The position numbers and the translations under genes are program-made. Below, piece after piece: positions 43,453 through 52,942 of a stretch of DNA of 64,000 nucleotides (its first letter is position 1; the number at the start of each line of letters is the position of its first letter). This DNA comes from Nitrosomonas sp. GTDB taxonomy: Bacteria; Pseudomonadota; Gammaproteobacteria; Burkholderiales; Nitrosomonadaceae. The stretch lies in contig JAMWZW010000003.1 in assembly GCA_024281995.1 (NCBI GenBank), positions 124,001-188,000 of the forward strand, read 5' to 3'. The notes below the pieces were generated by a model. The model made no database searches, had not been told where the DNA came from, and saw only the letters and a program-made list of their open reading frames with translations.

Positions 43453-44550
43453 TTGCGGAACAACGACGCCAACAGCAATCACACCAGCGCCCAGTTTTGC
43501 AGCGATAATTACCTTTACGCGGTAGACAGCAAACGGTAGCCGACCCGGTGATTAAAACCTACAGCTATGATGCAGCCGGTAATCCGCTCAGTGACGGCGC
43601 AACAACATTCATCTGGAATCTGCGGGCAAGCTTGCCAATATTGTCGACAACAGCAAAACCTACTATTAAAATATAATGCACTAAATCAGCGCATCACTAA
43701 AAATGGCCCGCTGAGCTCAAAGTTCATGTTTTTCTATGATCCAGCCGGGCAATTGATCGGTGAATACAAAGACAACGCTTCAACCACCACGTCAACCGAT
43801 GACTGGCTGGTGCGGCAGGAAACCATCTGGCTGGACGATATTCCGGTGGCCGTGATCAGAAAACCCACCGCGACCGGCCCGATCCAGATTTATTACATCC
43901 ACGCCGATCATCTCAACACGCCGAGAGTGATCGTCAATACCGCTAATACCATCGTCTGGCGCTGGGAGAACACCCATGTATTCGGCGCCAACCTGCCTGA
44001 TGAAGATCCGGATGGCAATGCGCAATTGTTTGAATATCATCAGAGATTCCCAGGGCAGTATTTCGACCGCGAGACGAATCTGCATTACAACTACTTCAGG
44101 TATTATGAACCTGAGACTGGGCGGTATATCAGCCCTGATCCAATCGGGTTGGCGGGAGGAATCAATATCTATGGGTATGTCAAACAAAATCCGCTCAGTT
44201 TTATTGATTCAGATGGCCTATTACCCGATGCAATTGTTGATCTCGGGTTGATTGCGTTTGATATAGCTTCCTATGCATATAATAAAGTACGTGGGTGTGA
44301 TACGTCAGAGGATATTGCTTCACTGAAAGCCAATACCGTAGGATTGCTTATTCCGGGCGTTACGGGTCTGGGTTTGGGGGTTAGGAGAGTTGATAAAGTC
44401 GCTAGTATGGGGCTAGGTAGAAATCCTTTTAAAGGAAAAACAAACGAGCAAATTATAGACATGTTCAAGAAAAAAGGATTTGAGGCAAAAGTTCGTGATC
44501 CTTCGAAGGGTTTGGGAACAGATGTTAATCCAAAAACTGGTAGACCATAG
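43453..44550 (+). pseudogene. Orphan Rhs C-terminal cassette 6, decayed core and truncated tip
   Basis: 43453-43660 is degenerate Rhs core with a stop (AVDSKR-stop) and missing bases (TGGAAT-CTGCGGG). From about 43670 the frame is good: YNALNQRITKNGPL to [19 protein letters not shown]. The tip has a hydrophobic pretoxin-like part (LKANTVGLLIPGVTGLGLG) and NPFKGKTNEQIIDMFKKKGFEAKV, stopping at NPKTGRP, where the usual toxin continues. No immunity gene follows; darP is next on the other strand. It is the oldest-looking end of the array. Confidence 0.72.
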
Positions 44551-44595
44551 AGAGTATTACCAGGGCAAGTTCATTTCAATCTTACCTCCACTTGG

Positions 44596-45108
44596 TCAAG
44601 CTTCAGAGATTGTTGCTTGGAGTTCCTGAAATAATAAACGGAAATTCTTCGCTGGCTTATCCGCGGTTCTTTCTTTCTTAGCATTGCGGATCAGTAGATT
44701 AAAACGCTGTAAGTCGGCATGTGGATATTTCTGTGCGAATTCAGTCAGGGCATTTTCATCGTTCAAAAGGCGTTCTCGCCAACGTTCCAGGTGATGTAAC
44801 CGGGCAGTTTGCTGTACCGAGGCTTGATGCCAGGTTTCAAGTTTTTGCTGGATTGGCAGTGCATCGACTTCGCGCATTAAACGGCCGATATATTGTAATT
44901 GCCGGCGGCGTGCGCCATGTTTTTGCATGGATCGGGCTTGGTGGATCGCGTCGCTTAAAATTTCGGGCAAATCAAATTCCGCCAGTTTATGAGCATCCAA
45001 TTCCACTAATTGCTCTCCAATCGCCTGTAATGCATGCATTTCTTTTTTACGCTGGGTTTTACTCGGTGTATTATCCTGCTGCATGTCATCTTCTGGGTCG
45101 TTTTGCAC
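44596..45108 (-). CDS. darP: Ribosome biogenesis factor DarP (YjgA, DUF615)
   Basis: About 170 residues, helical: KTQRKKEMHALQAIGEQLVEL, LPEILSDAIHQARSMQKHGARRRQLQYIGRLMREVD, and LERWRERLLN followed by YPHADLQRFNLLIRNAKKE. This is the DUF615/YjgA family, which in E. coli binds late 50S precursors and helps assembly. I start at the GTG (45108) with AAGG six bases before; a TTG 30 bases upstream adds an unlikely leader, and an ATG at 45084 is another option. Divergent from pmbA. Confidence 0.9.
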   Translation of the reverse strand: MQNDPEDDMQQDNTPSKTQRKKEMHALQAIGEQLVELDAHKLAEFDLPEILSDAIHQARSMQKHGARRRQLQYIGRLMREVDALPIQQKLETWHQASVQQTARLHHLERWRERLLNDENALTEFAQKYPHADLQRFNLLIRNAKKERTADKPAKNFRLLFQELQATISEA

Positions 45109-45244
45109 GGCAAGCCTTGTAATGTAATATAGTATCAAGAAGCTGTTATCATAACGTTTTACATCAACTTGATTGCAACAAATTTATTCGTTCGGCAAGA
45201 GCTTTTTTTATTTCTCAATTAAACCCTTTGTTATATCGCTACTT

Positions 45245-46603
45245 ATGAACAATTCATCCGTTTCTGATTTTCGTTTTTCGTTCCCGGTTAGCACACTGCA
45301 GCAAATTGCCCGTGATATTTTGACCTTTGCTAAACAAGGAGGCGCTACGGCTTGTGAAACTAACGTGTCGGATGGTTTTGGTCAAACCGTGACGGTGCGT
45401 CAGGGTGAAGTTGAAACGATTGAATATAATCGCGACAAAGGATTGTCCGTGACAGTCTTTATTGGGCAAAAGCGCGGTAATGCCAGCACTTCGGATTTCT
45501 CAATGCAGGCTGTTCAGGATACGGTTGCCGCCGCCTTGTCAATTGCACGTTATACCGCCGATGATGATTGTGCCGGACTGGCCGATGCGGAATGGCTTGC
45601 TAAGGATTACCCTCATTTGAGTTTGTACTACCCTTGGGCAATAACTGTTGAAGAGGCCATTGAGCTGGCGAAAAAGTGCGAACAGTCCGCCTATGCAGTC
45701 GATAAACGAATCACGAATTCCGAAGGCGCTACCATTTCAGTCAGTGAGTCACAATTCATCTATGCCAATAGTCTGGGTTTTATGGGCGGCTATCCGCTGT
45801 CACGCCATAGCATGAGTTGCGCCATGATTGCCGAACAAGATGATAGTAAACAACGGGATTATTGGTACTGCGTTGCACGCGATGCTGCTGATTTGGAATC
45901 GCCAGAGTTTATCGGAGAAAAAGCAGGTATGCGCAGCGTGCAACGTTTGGGAGCCAGAAAAATTGCCACATGTGACGTGCCAGTTCTCTTTGAAGCACCG
46001 ATTGCATCCGGATTAATCGGACATTTTGCTTCTGCGGTGAGCGGCGGCAGTTTGTATCGAAAATCTTCCTTCCTGTTGGATAGCATTGGTCAGCGAGTTT
46101 TTGCACCGGATATTCAGATTCGTGAATTGCCTCATCTGCACAAAGGCCTTGCTAGCAGCGCGTTTGATGATGACGGTGTAGCGACAGTCGAACGCAACGT
46201 AGTTGCGGATGGTGTTGTGCAGGGCTATTTTTTGAGTAGTTATTCAGCGCGTAAACTGGGTATGCGTACCACCGGAAATGCGGGCGGCACGCATAATTTA
46301 ATCCTGCAGAATGCTGTTCCCCAGAATTTCGAGTCATTGCTGCAAAAAATGGATACCGGTTTACTCGTAACTGAGTTACTGGGGCATGGAATTAATCCAG
46401 TAACGGGTGACTATTCCCGTGGTGCCTCGGGCTATTGGATTGAGCACGGTGACATCGCGTACCCCGTTGAAGAAATCACCATTGCGGGTAACCTGAAGGA
46501 TATGTTTCAAGGAATCGTGGCGATCGGTAATGATATCGTTGTACGTGGATCTAAGCAGAGCGGATCTGTCTTGATTGATCGCATGACGGTCGCAGGCGAT
46601 TGA
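45245..46603 (+). CDS. pmbA: Metalloprotease-related PmbA/TldE
   Basis: About 452 residues from the ATG at 45245 (an upstream TTG at 45173 would add a poor leader). Typical PmbA parts: GATACETNVSDGFGQTVTVRQGEVE (start, with the internal Gln/Glu strand), NSEGATISVSESQFIYANS, and late GNAGGTHNLIL and LVTELLGHGINPVTGDYSRGASGYWIE. It is the TldE partner of TldD, a protease pair that processes peptides such as microcin B17 precursors and degrades CcdA antitoxin. PmbA lacks the zinc motif; that lies in TldD. Cytoplasmic, no tldD nearby. Confidence 0.94.
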   Translation: MNNSSVSDFRFSFPVSTLQQIARDILTFAKQGGATACETNVSDGFGQTVTVRQGEVETIEYNRDKGLSVTVFIGQKRGNASTSDFSMQAVQDTVAAALSIARYTADDDCAGLADAEWLAKDYPHLSLYYPWAITVEEAIELAKKCEQSAYAVDKRITNSEGATISVSESQFIYANSLGFMGGYPLSRHSMSCAMIAEQDDSKQRDYWYCVARDAADLESPEFIGEKAGMRSVQRLGARKIATCDVPVLFEAPIASGLIGHFASAVSGGSLYRKSSFLLDSIGQRVFAPDIQIRELPHLHKGLASSAFDDDGVATVERNVVADGVVQGYFLSSYSARKLGMRTTGNAGGTHNLILQNAVPQNFESLLQKMDTGLLVTELLGHGINPVTGDYSRGASGYWIEHGDIAYPVEEITIAGNLKDMFQGIVAIGNDIVVRGSKQSGSVLIDRMTVAGD

Positions 46604-46850
46604 TATTTTCCAGAACTGCTGTGATGGATGCTTTAATCGGTTGGAGGGATATTTCCTAATTGTGCTTGCTTGCAATCATTTTGGATAATCTTATTATTAT
46701 CCTTACCGGAAATCAAAAACGACAATGATCAATGCTACATTAATGGCTGTGCTTTGGGGTAGCAATGGGAGACATTTTTATCAGGGAGTGATTCCATTTA
46801 TCTTGATGAATTTTCCAGCGAAGATTCGATCTTTTTGACGAGCTTAAAGG

Positions 46851-47078
46851 TTATTTCTTTTTCAAGACAAAAACAAACTCACCTGCAATTTCAGACATAA
46901 AAAGTAATTCATTTGCCGTTTGATCGGAAAATACCTGGAAATCAATGACAGAAGCCGGATCGGTTGCAGTAATCCGTAACGTTTGTCCGCTATCCATTTT
47001 TGCCAGCGATTGTTTGGTGCGTAAAATAGGCAATGGGCAAACTAATCCACGCACGTCCAGTTCATGATCAATATGCAT
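46851..47078 (-). CDS. TusA/SirA family sulfurtransferase-like protein
   Basis: About 75 residues: MHIDHELDVRGLVCPLPILRTKQSLAKMDSGQTLRI with the diagnostic CPLPILR (active Cys) and later TDPASVIDFQVFS. TusA-type proteins carry persulfide sulfur for thio-modification, molybdenum cofactor or other sulfur relays. The ATG at 47078 is preferred; a longer frame from 47102 adds an arginine-rich leader. Downstream of the carboxypeptidase gene on the same strand, 46 bases apart from its ATG at the earliest start. A run of about 250 bases without a gene separates it from pmbA. Confidence 0.88.
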   Translation of the reverse strand: MHIDHELDVRGLVCPLPILRTKQSLAKMDSGQTLRITATDPASVIDFQVFSDQTANELLFMSEIAGEFVFVLKKK

Positions 47079-47147
47079 TGATATTGGCCTTACTGAGCGC
47101 ACCAGGTTTTTTAGATTGCGATAGATGCGCGCTACAGCATCGTGTAG

Positions 47148-48401
47148 CTAACCTTGTGAGCGTATTACCAGACATTCCATTCGTTGCCGTGATAGATTCT
47201 GGCAGCCCGTACGTGCTTGATTTTCTTGCAATCCCACAAGCCGGGCGCGATAAAGTTTTTGATTGCTGATTTCCACTTCGGTAACAACCACTTGACCTGG
47301 TATCCAACGGGTAGCAGCTTGTGCTTGCGCATGAGCTCTGTCGTGTGCTTGGTATGAGCCAACTTGCACTTCCCAGGTTTTATTATTGACCGCAGCAATA
47401 TTTCGTGACTCCGCGGTAGTTTTAGCTTGAGTGGCTGTGGCAATTATGTTTGGATTAGGCGTCCTTTTTTTTGCAACGGTTTGACTGGAAGCGGTGGATA
47501 CAGAACTGGTTTTATGAGTAGTCGATATTTTGCGATTGCTGTTTGAATTGTTCGCCATGAAGGGAGTGATGCCTTGATTAAAACTATAATCCAACAAGTG
47601 TGACATGTATTGATCTCTGGCAGCGGCAGTTTGGCCTCCCATAACCACTGCAATTACACGGCGGTCACCCCGCTTAGCGGAAGTGGCAATATTAAATCCT
47701 GATGCACGAATGAAGCCAGTTTTTAAACCATCCACCCCACGCGCGTTACGTAACATTCGGTTATGACTATTATAGGTGGTACCTTTGTGAGTGAACGATT
47801 GGGTCGAAAAATAATGATAGTATTGTGGAAAGTCCTTCATTAATCGCGTAGATAAAATCACCAAATCGCGCGCTGTAGTTTTTTGTTCACTGTGAGGCAA
47901 ACCAGAAGAATTGCGAAAAGTGGTGGACCGCATACCAAGTACACGAGCTTTGTCGGTCATCATACGTGCAAAATTTGCTTCAGTAGTACCTAATGTTTCG
48001 GCTACCACTGTTGCGACATCATTTGCGGAGCGTACGACTAGCGCGGCAATTGCTTCGCGTACGCTGATGGTATCACCTGTCCGCAAATTGATATTAGTTG
48101 ATGGCATTGATGCTGCATAGATAGAAACTGGCATGCGCGTATCCAAATTCACTTTACCCTGTTGAATCGCTTCATACAGTAAGTAAAGTGTCATCATTTT
48201 AGTTAATGAAGCCGGATAACGCATTGCATCAGCATGTGATTCATGCAGCACTTCACCAGTGTTCGCATCAACAACGATAGATGCATGAAGAGGGTTCGCC
48301 TGAAGCGGGTTAGCTACGGAAAGAAGCAATAATATAGCGACAGAAATAATCTCTGTTCGGATTACAATCTTTGAAATTGTCGTTTGCTTGATTGTTTTCA
48401 T
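47148..48401 (-). CDS. D-alanyl-D-alanine carboxypeptidase with C-terminal SPOR-like domain
   Basis: 417 residues. Signal peptide about 1-36, then a penicillin-binding peptidase S11 domain with SLTKM (SxxK, Ser nucleophile about 65), RSANDVA (SxN about 123) and GLKTGFIRASG (KTG about 230). A Ser/Thr/Lys-rich linker (about 295-340) leads to a SPOR-like domain (TWEVQVGSYQAHDRAHAQAQ, LYRARLVGL), which binds denuded glycans at the division site. It removes the terminal D-Ala from peptidoglycan stem peptides in the periplasm. The PBP5-type C-terminal amphipathic anchor is replaced by SPOR. Confidence 0.9.
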   Translation of the reverse strand: MKTIKQTTISKIVIRTEIISVAILLLLSVANPLQANPLHASIVVDANTGEVLHESHADAMRYPASLTKMMTLYLLYEAIQQGKVNLDTRMPVSIYAASMPSTNINLRTGDTISVREAIAALVVRSANDVATVVAETLGTTEANFARMMTDKARVLGMRSTTFRNSSGLPHSEQKTTARDLVILSTRLMKDFPQYYHYFSTQSFTHKGTTYNSHNRMLRNARGVDGLKTGFIRASGFNIATSAKRGDRRVIAVVMGGQTAAARDQYMSHLLDYSFNQGITPFMANNSNSNRKISTTHKTSSVSTASSQTVAKKRTPNPNIIATATQAKTTAESRNIAAVNNKTWEVQVGSYQAHDRAHAQAQAATRWIPGQVVVTEVEISNQKLYRARLVGLQENQARTGCQNLSRQRMECLVIRSQG

Positions 48402-48813
48402 TCGTTGATATGTTCAATAATTGTATAAATATTACCTTTTAGGTCATTTTCATACAATCGCAATTTTTGCAAATGTGAAATAAAGGGGGAAAATAGCCTT
48501 AAATTCAAAGCTAATGAGTTTATTGAGTTACTTTCAATCTCTAGCAAATTCTATGGAAACTCATAATGCTTTAGAATTCAAAACATTACAATAATAAAAA
48601 AATATTTTTATATTTAAAATTACTCAATAAGAATGCAATAAGTGCTGCAAATAAATGCTTGAATTTTGCCTAAAAACGTGTATCTTACGATTGTCTTTTG
48701 GATTCAAGCTGTGAAATGTGATGCTGATGGTTGATCTTTTTCCTTGATATTCGATGACCGCTACGAATATTGTAGCGCGGAGTAAATTCATTAATTATTA
48801 AGGAAATAAACAC
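48402..48813. other. Intergenic with cold-shock 5' leader
   Basis: About 410 AT-rich bases between the divergent carboxypeptidase and cold-shock genes. The last 100 or more bases before 48814 probably form the long untranslated leader common in csp genes, but I cannot map a cold box. No gene seen. Confidence 0.5.
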
Positions 48814-49017
48814 ATGGCAACAGGTATAGTTAAATGGTTCAATGACGCTAAAGGTTTTGGCTTTATTACTCCAGATAACGGTGGAGAAGATTTATTTGCA
48901 CATTTTTCTGCCATCAATAGCAGTGGTTTCAAAACATTACGTGAAGCTCAACGAGTCACTTTTGATATTACGACAGGCCCCAAAGGCAAGCAAGCATCAA
49001 ATATCGTGCCTCAGTAA
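48814..49017 (+). CDS. Cold-shock protein, CspA family
   Basis: 67 residues, one cold-shock domain: [20 protein letters not shown] with RNP1 (KGFGFI), DLFAHFSAI with RNP2, and ending [14 protein letters not shown]. It binds single-stranded RNA/DNA and melts secondary structure; some are induced by cold, others constitutive. AAGGAAA ribosome site upstream of the ATG. Followed by an intrinsic terminator, so it is a single-gene transcript. Confidence 0.97.
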   Translation: MATGIVKWFNDAKGFGFITPDNGGEDLFAHFSAINSSGFKTLREAQRVTFDITTGPKGKQASNIVPQ

Positions 49018-49042
49018 ATTCGAGCTTTAAGCACTTTATAAG

Positions 49043-49067
49043 AAACCCCGATAATCCGGGGTTTTTT
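49043..49067 (+). terminator. Hairpin terminator after the cold-shock gene
   Basis: AACCCCG and CGGGGTT pair around a short ATAATC loop, followed by TTTTT. Intrinsic terminator 26 bases after the stop. Confidence 0.85.
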
Positions 49068-49243
49068 ATTGGCGAGTTTATATAGCATATATATCGCGTG
49101 GCTCTCGATTTGCCTTTTACTTTCTCCATTGATTTTAGCTACTGTAGTTTTTCAAATCTTACCTAAGTGCTATTAGAATTTTGTATAACATCATAAAAGA
49201 TAAGGTAGCATAGTATTATTTAACATGATGCTTATAATTGATT

Positions 49244-50470
49244 ATGCCCGTTAATATTCCAACTTTACTTCCCGAGCAACTTTTATCGATTAATGGGGTA
49301 GTCTTAGGTATTGCCGAAGCCGGTATTAAAAAGCCGGGTCGTAAGGATTTGCTTGTGATGCTGCTCGATGAAGGTACGCAAGTGGTTGGTGTATTTACTC
49401 AAAACCGATTTTGTGCAGCACCAGTGATGGTTGCGAAGCAGCATCTGACGCAATCTTCTATTCGTGCACTTGTTGTGAATACGGGTAATGCCAATGCCGG
49501 AACGGGTGAAGCGGGGATTCAGCATGCGTTGTTTACTTGTTCTGAATTGGCCAGATTATTAGGTTGTACAGCGCAACAAGTTTTGCCATTTTCTACTGGA
49601 GTGATTATGGAACCATTGCCGGTAGATAAAATTGTTGCTGGATTGCCTGCTGCTGTGGCCCATTCCAAAGCGGATAATTGGTTTGGCGCAGCGCAGGCGA
49701 TTATGACAACCGATATTGTGCCGAAGGCGGTATCGCGCCAAGTGCAAATTGGCGGTAAGACAGTGACTATTACTGGTATTGCCAAGGGTTCCGGTATGAT
49801 TCGACCGAATATGGCGACAATGTTAGGTTATGTTGCAACTGATGCGGTTATAACGCGAGACTTGCTGCAGAAATTGGTGCAATACGCGACGGATCATTCG
49901 TTTAACCGTATCACAGTAGATGGCGATACATCAACTAATGATGCATTTGTTGTCATGGCAACTGGCAAAGCGGGGCACCAAGAAATTATCAGTCAAATGA
50001 GTGTGGAATTTAGCCAGCTGCAAGAAGCCGTAACTACTGTTGCTGCGGAGTTGGCAAAAATGATCGTGCGCGATGGTGAGGGTGCGACAAAGTTTATAAC
50101 CGTGCAAGTAGATGCTGGTAGAGATGCGGACGAATGTGCCAAAGTTGCTTATGCCATTGCACATTCGCCATTGATTAAAACCGCTTTTTTTGCCTCTGAT
50201 CCGAATCTAGGAAGGATTTTGGCTGCAATTGGTTATGCTGGTGTTGGAGATCTGGAAGTAAACGATATCAGACTTTATCTGGATAATGTGCTGGTTGCGG
50301 AACTTGGAGGTAGAGCGTCTAATTACCGCGAAGAAGATGGACAGCGCGTGATGAATCAATCCGAAATTACCGTTCGCGTTGTGCTCAACCGCGGAGAAGC
50401 CTCTACGACAGTATGGACGTGTGATTTTTCTTACGATTACGTCAAGATCAATGCCAGTTATCGCAGTTAA
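49244..50470 (+). CDS. argJ: Bifunctional glutamate N-acetyltransferase / amino-acid acetyltransferase ArgJ
   Basis: About 408 residues from the ATG at 49244. Motifs: [13 protein letters not shown] (about 45), [13 protein letters not shown], the autocleavage site [21 protein letters not shown] with Thr nucleophile (about 182-201), [28 protein letters not shown], and [16 protein letters not shown]. The precursor cuts itself before Thr into two chains that transfer acetyl from N-acetylornithine to glutamate, the cyclic arginine route, and may also use acetyl-CoA. Nearby TTG at 49238 is a less likely start. The DUF815 gene follows after nine bases. Confidence 0.96.
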   Translation: MPVNIPTLLPEQLLSINGVVLGIAEAGIKKPGRKDLLVMLLDEGTQVVGVFTQNRFCAAPVMVAKQHLTQSSIRALVVNTGNANAGTGEAGIQHALFTCSELARLLGCTAQQVLPFSTGVIMEPLPVDKIVAGLPAAVAHSKADNWFGAAQAIMTTDIVPKAVSRQVQIGGKTVTITGIAKGSGMIRPNMATMLGYVATDAVITRDLLQKLVQYATDHSFNRITVDGDTSTNDAFVVMATGKAGHQEIISQMSVEFSQLQEAVTTVAAELAKMIVRDGEGATKFITVQVDAGRDADECAKVAYAIAHSPLIKTAFFASDPNLGRILAAIGYAGVGDLEVNDIRLYLDNVLVAELGGRASNYREEDGQRVMNQSEITVRVVLNRGEASTTVWTCDFSYDYVKINASYRS

Positions 50471-50479
50471 CCAACTCCC

Positions 50480-51361
50480 ATGAATGATTTAAATCAGCTT
50501 TGTAATCGAGTAGATAGACTACTTGATCACTTGGAAAGATTTTTTCCATCCGTACAGCCAGAGCCGGATTGGCAGGCAGCGATAGCTTTCCGCTGGCGTA
50601 GGCAAGGCCATGTTGGTTATATTCAATCAGTAATTCATCCCGACCGCATTACGTTTGATGCTTTGTATGGGATTGACGATCAGAAGCAACGCATTGACCA
50701 AAACACACAGCAATTTGTATGGGGATTTTCGGCCAACAATGTGCTATTGACGGGTGCGCGCGGTACCGGAAAATCTTCACTGATCAAGGCATTATTGAAT
50801 AAATATGCTAGCGAAGGATTGCGGGTGATTGAGGTTGAAAAACATCATCTTGTTGATCTTCATGAAATTGTAGAAAAAATTTACCGGCGTCCGGAGCGTT
50901 TTATTTTATTTTGTGATGATTTATCTTTTGAATCTAATGAACCGGGATATAAAGCACTTAAAGTGGTACTGGATGGCTCGATTGCTACAGTGTCCGATAA
51001 TGTCCTGATTTATGCAACTTCCAACCGGCGTCATATGGTACCGGAGTTTATGCGAGATAATCTTGATACGCGGCACGTTGGCGAGGAAGTGCATCCCAGT
51101 GAGGCGATCGAGGAAAAAATTTCCTTGTCGGAACGTTTTGGTTTATGGGTGTCATTTTATCCTTTTGACCAAGATCATTATCTAGAAATCGTGCGCTACT
51201 GGCTGACTTATTTCGGTATCAATGAGATGACTGCACGGATACGCACTGAAGCTTTGCAATGGGCATTGGAGCGCGGCTCGCGCAGTGGACGAGTAGCTTG
51301 GCAATTTGCGCGTGATTTCGCAGGTAGACAAAAATCAATTGGTATTTCCGATAGACTGTGA
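50480..51361 (+). CDS. DUF815 family ATP-binding protein
   Basis: 293 residues, AAA-type. Walker A is LLTGARGTGKSSLIKALLN (about 90-108), Walker B FILFCDDLSFES (about 140), and a sensor-like IYATSNRRHMVPEF. The family name DUF815 covers small stand-alone AAA ATPases near argJ and Nudix genes in betaproteobacteria; substrates are not established. Starts nine bases after argJ. Its TGA overlaps the GTG of the Nudix-ThiE gene, so the three are one unit. Confidence 0.9.
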   Translation: MNDLNQLCNRVDRLLDHLERFFPSVQPEPDWQAAIAFRWRRQGHVGYIQSVIHPDRITFDALYGIDDQKQRIDQNTQQFVWGFSANNVLLTGARGTGKSSLIKALLNKYASEGLRVIEVEKHHLVDLHEIVEKIYRRPERFILFCDDLSFESNEPGYKALKVVLDGSIATVSDNVLIYATSNRRHMVPEFMRDNLDTRHVGEEVHPSEAIEEKISLSERFGLWVSFYPFDQDHYLEIVRYWLTYFGINEMTARIRTEALQWALERGSRSGRVAWQFARDFAGRQKSIGISDRL

Positions 51362-52332
51362 ATAATTTATTTATTCCATCGACCGCTGAGCCAACTTCGA
51401 TCGTTGAGGTCGTCGCAGCTGTCATTATGCAATCAGATGGCCAGTTTCTATTGACGCGAAGACCTGAAGGAAAAATATATTCCGGCTACTGGGAATTTCC
51501 CGGTGGTAAAGTCGAAAAAGATGAATCGTTATTACATGCTCTAGATCGTGAATTGTGGGAAGAATTAGGAATTAAAGTTCGAGTTGCTTATCCCTGGATA
51601 ACCCGTATTTTTCCTTATTCGCATGCAACAGTTAGACTGCATTTTTTTCGTGTTATGAGGTGGGAAGGCAGTTTGATACCGAGGGAAGAACAAGAATTGT
51701 TTTGGCAATTCCCGCATCGCGTTGAAGTCTCTCCAATATTGCCTGCAAATGGCCCTATTTTACAGTCGCTATTACTACCTCCAATTTATGCTATTACACG
51801 AGCTAATGAAATTGGTATTGAATCCGCGTTAGAGCAAATTAAACAGGCGATGAAAAATGGCGTACGCTTGCTGCAAGTTCGCGAGAAACAAATGGCACCG
51901 GATAAGCTGTGGAAATTCTCACAGCAAGTATTAGCACTTGCGCATATACATCAAGCAAAAGTAATGATCAATGGCGATCTGGAGTTGGCCTACAAAATTG
52001 GTGCCGATGGGGTGCATTTTACTTCATCGCAATTGATGGCAATGTCATCTCGTCCGAATGCAGAATACGGACTCTGTAGTGCTTCTTGCCATAATGCTGA
52101 AGAACTCTTTGCGGCAGAGCAACTTGGCCTTGATTTCGTGGTATTGGGTCCAGTACAGCCTACGCATAGTCATTCAGAAGTTTCATCATTGGGTTGGAAG
52201 AAGTTTTCTATGCTGATTTGTGGTTGTTCAATGCCGGTATATGCCTTGGGAGGACTACGTTTTGAAGATTTACCGATTGCGCAGGAAATGGGGGCGCATG
52301 GTATTTCGATGATGCGCGGAATAGCAAATTAG
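51358..52332 (+). CDS. Nudix hydrolase (MutT-like) fused to thiamine-phosphate-synthase-like domain
   Basis: 324 residues. N-terminal Nudix domain (about 20-145): GRRPEGKIY-like start TRRPEGKIYSGYWEFPGGKV and the Nudix box G-x5-E-x7-RELWEELGI (about 51-73), as in MutT enzymes that clear 8-oxo-dGTP. After a linker, residues about 150-320 form a ThiE-like TIM barrel (LLQVREKQMAPDKLW, GADGVHFTSSQL, DFVVLGPVQPTHSH, PVYALGGL). In such fusions ThiE activity is doubtful. GTG start overlaps the upstream TGA. Cytoplasmic, last gene of the argJ unit. Confidence 0.93.
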   Translation: MNNLFIPSTAEPTSIVEVVAAVIMQSDGQFLLTRRPEGKIYSGYWEFPGGKVEKDESLLHALDRELWEELGIKVRVAYPWITRIFPYSHATVRLHFFRVMRWEGSLIPREEQELFWQFPHRVEVSPILPANGPILQSLLLPPIYAITRANEIGIESALEQIKQAMKNGVRLLQVREKQMAPDKLWKFSQQVLALAHIHQAKVMINGDLELAYKIGADGVHFTSSQLMAMSSRPNAEYGLCSASCHNAEELFAAEQLGLDFVVLGPVQPTHSHSEVSSLGWKKFSMLICGCSMPVYALGGLRFEDLPIAQEMGAHGISMMRGIAN

Positions 52333-52481
52333 ATCTCACACACCTGTTGGATTAATCTTGTTTGATTTCATTGAACAATAATAAGGTATGGGTATATTTC
52401 CACGATGACTCTCTCACGGTTGATCAGCGTGGCTTGCTTATAATGCAGTTAAATATTGATTCAATAAATCAAATTCTTAAT

Positions 52482-52667
52482 CTATGACTCGGTTGCCTCG
52501 TGATGTTCATGATCATTATCTGTTAGAGGGATTCGATAAGATTCTTGTGCCCATTGCGACAAATCATTCAACTTACATCGTTCAGAACAGAAAGGGCGAA
52601 ACTGATTATTTGCTTCCCAAATTACTTTATTGCCACACTGAGGGCAGCCGACTATGAGTTTATACAT
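52482..52667 (-). CDS. yacG: DNA gyrase inhibitor YacG
   Basis: 61 residues with the zinc-binding CPQCGNKVIW, then FRPFCSERCKLNDLSQWAQESYRIP, the normal Cys4 arrangement and length of YacG. In E. coli it binds GyrB and inhibits gyrase DNA binding. Convergent with the Nudix-ThiE gene, divergent from the sigma-factor gene. A few acidic/His residues at the end (DHEHHEATES) are common in the family. Confidence 0.95.
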   Translation of the reverse strand: MYKLIVGCPQCGNKVIWEANNQFRPFCSERCKLNDLSQWAQESYRIPLTDNDHEHHEATES

Positions 52668-52942
52668 AAAAGAAAAGCGAAAAATTTTTGATTAAATGGG
52701 TGCTATATCATTATATGATTATCTGTCTTAACAAAAATATTATTAGAGCAGCTGCAAAGCCGCACTGCAAATAGGCTATTTGCTTGATTGCATGATTAAA
52801 AGAGACATTATAAGAATCGTGCTTATCTTACATGGTTGCGCTTAAAATGAGTAATTTCTTGGCGAATTTTTTGTATTTTACAAAAATTTTACACATGTTA
52901 GCCTAAACTTTCTTAATTACGTTAAATTACCTAAAGTAAAGG

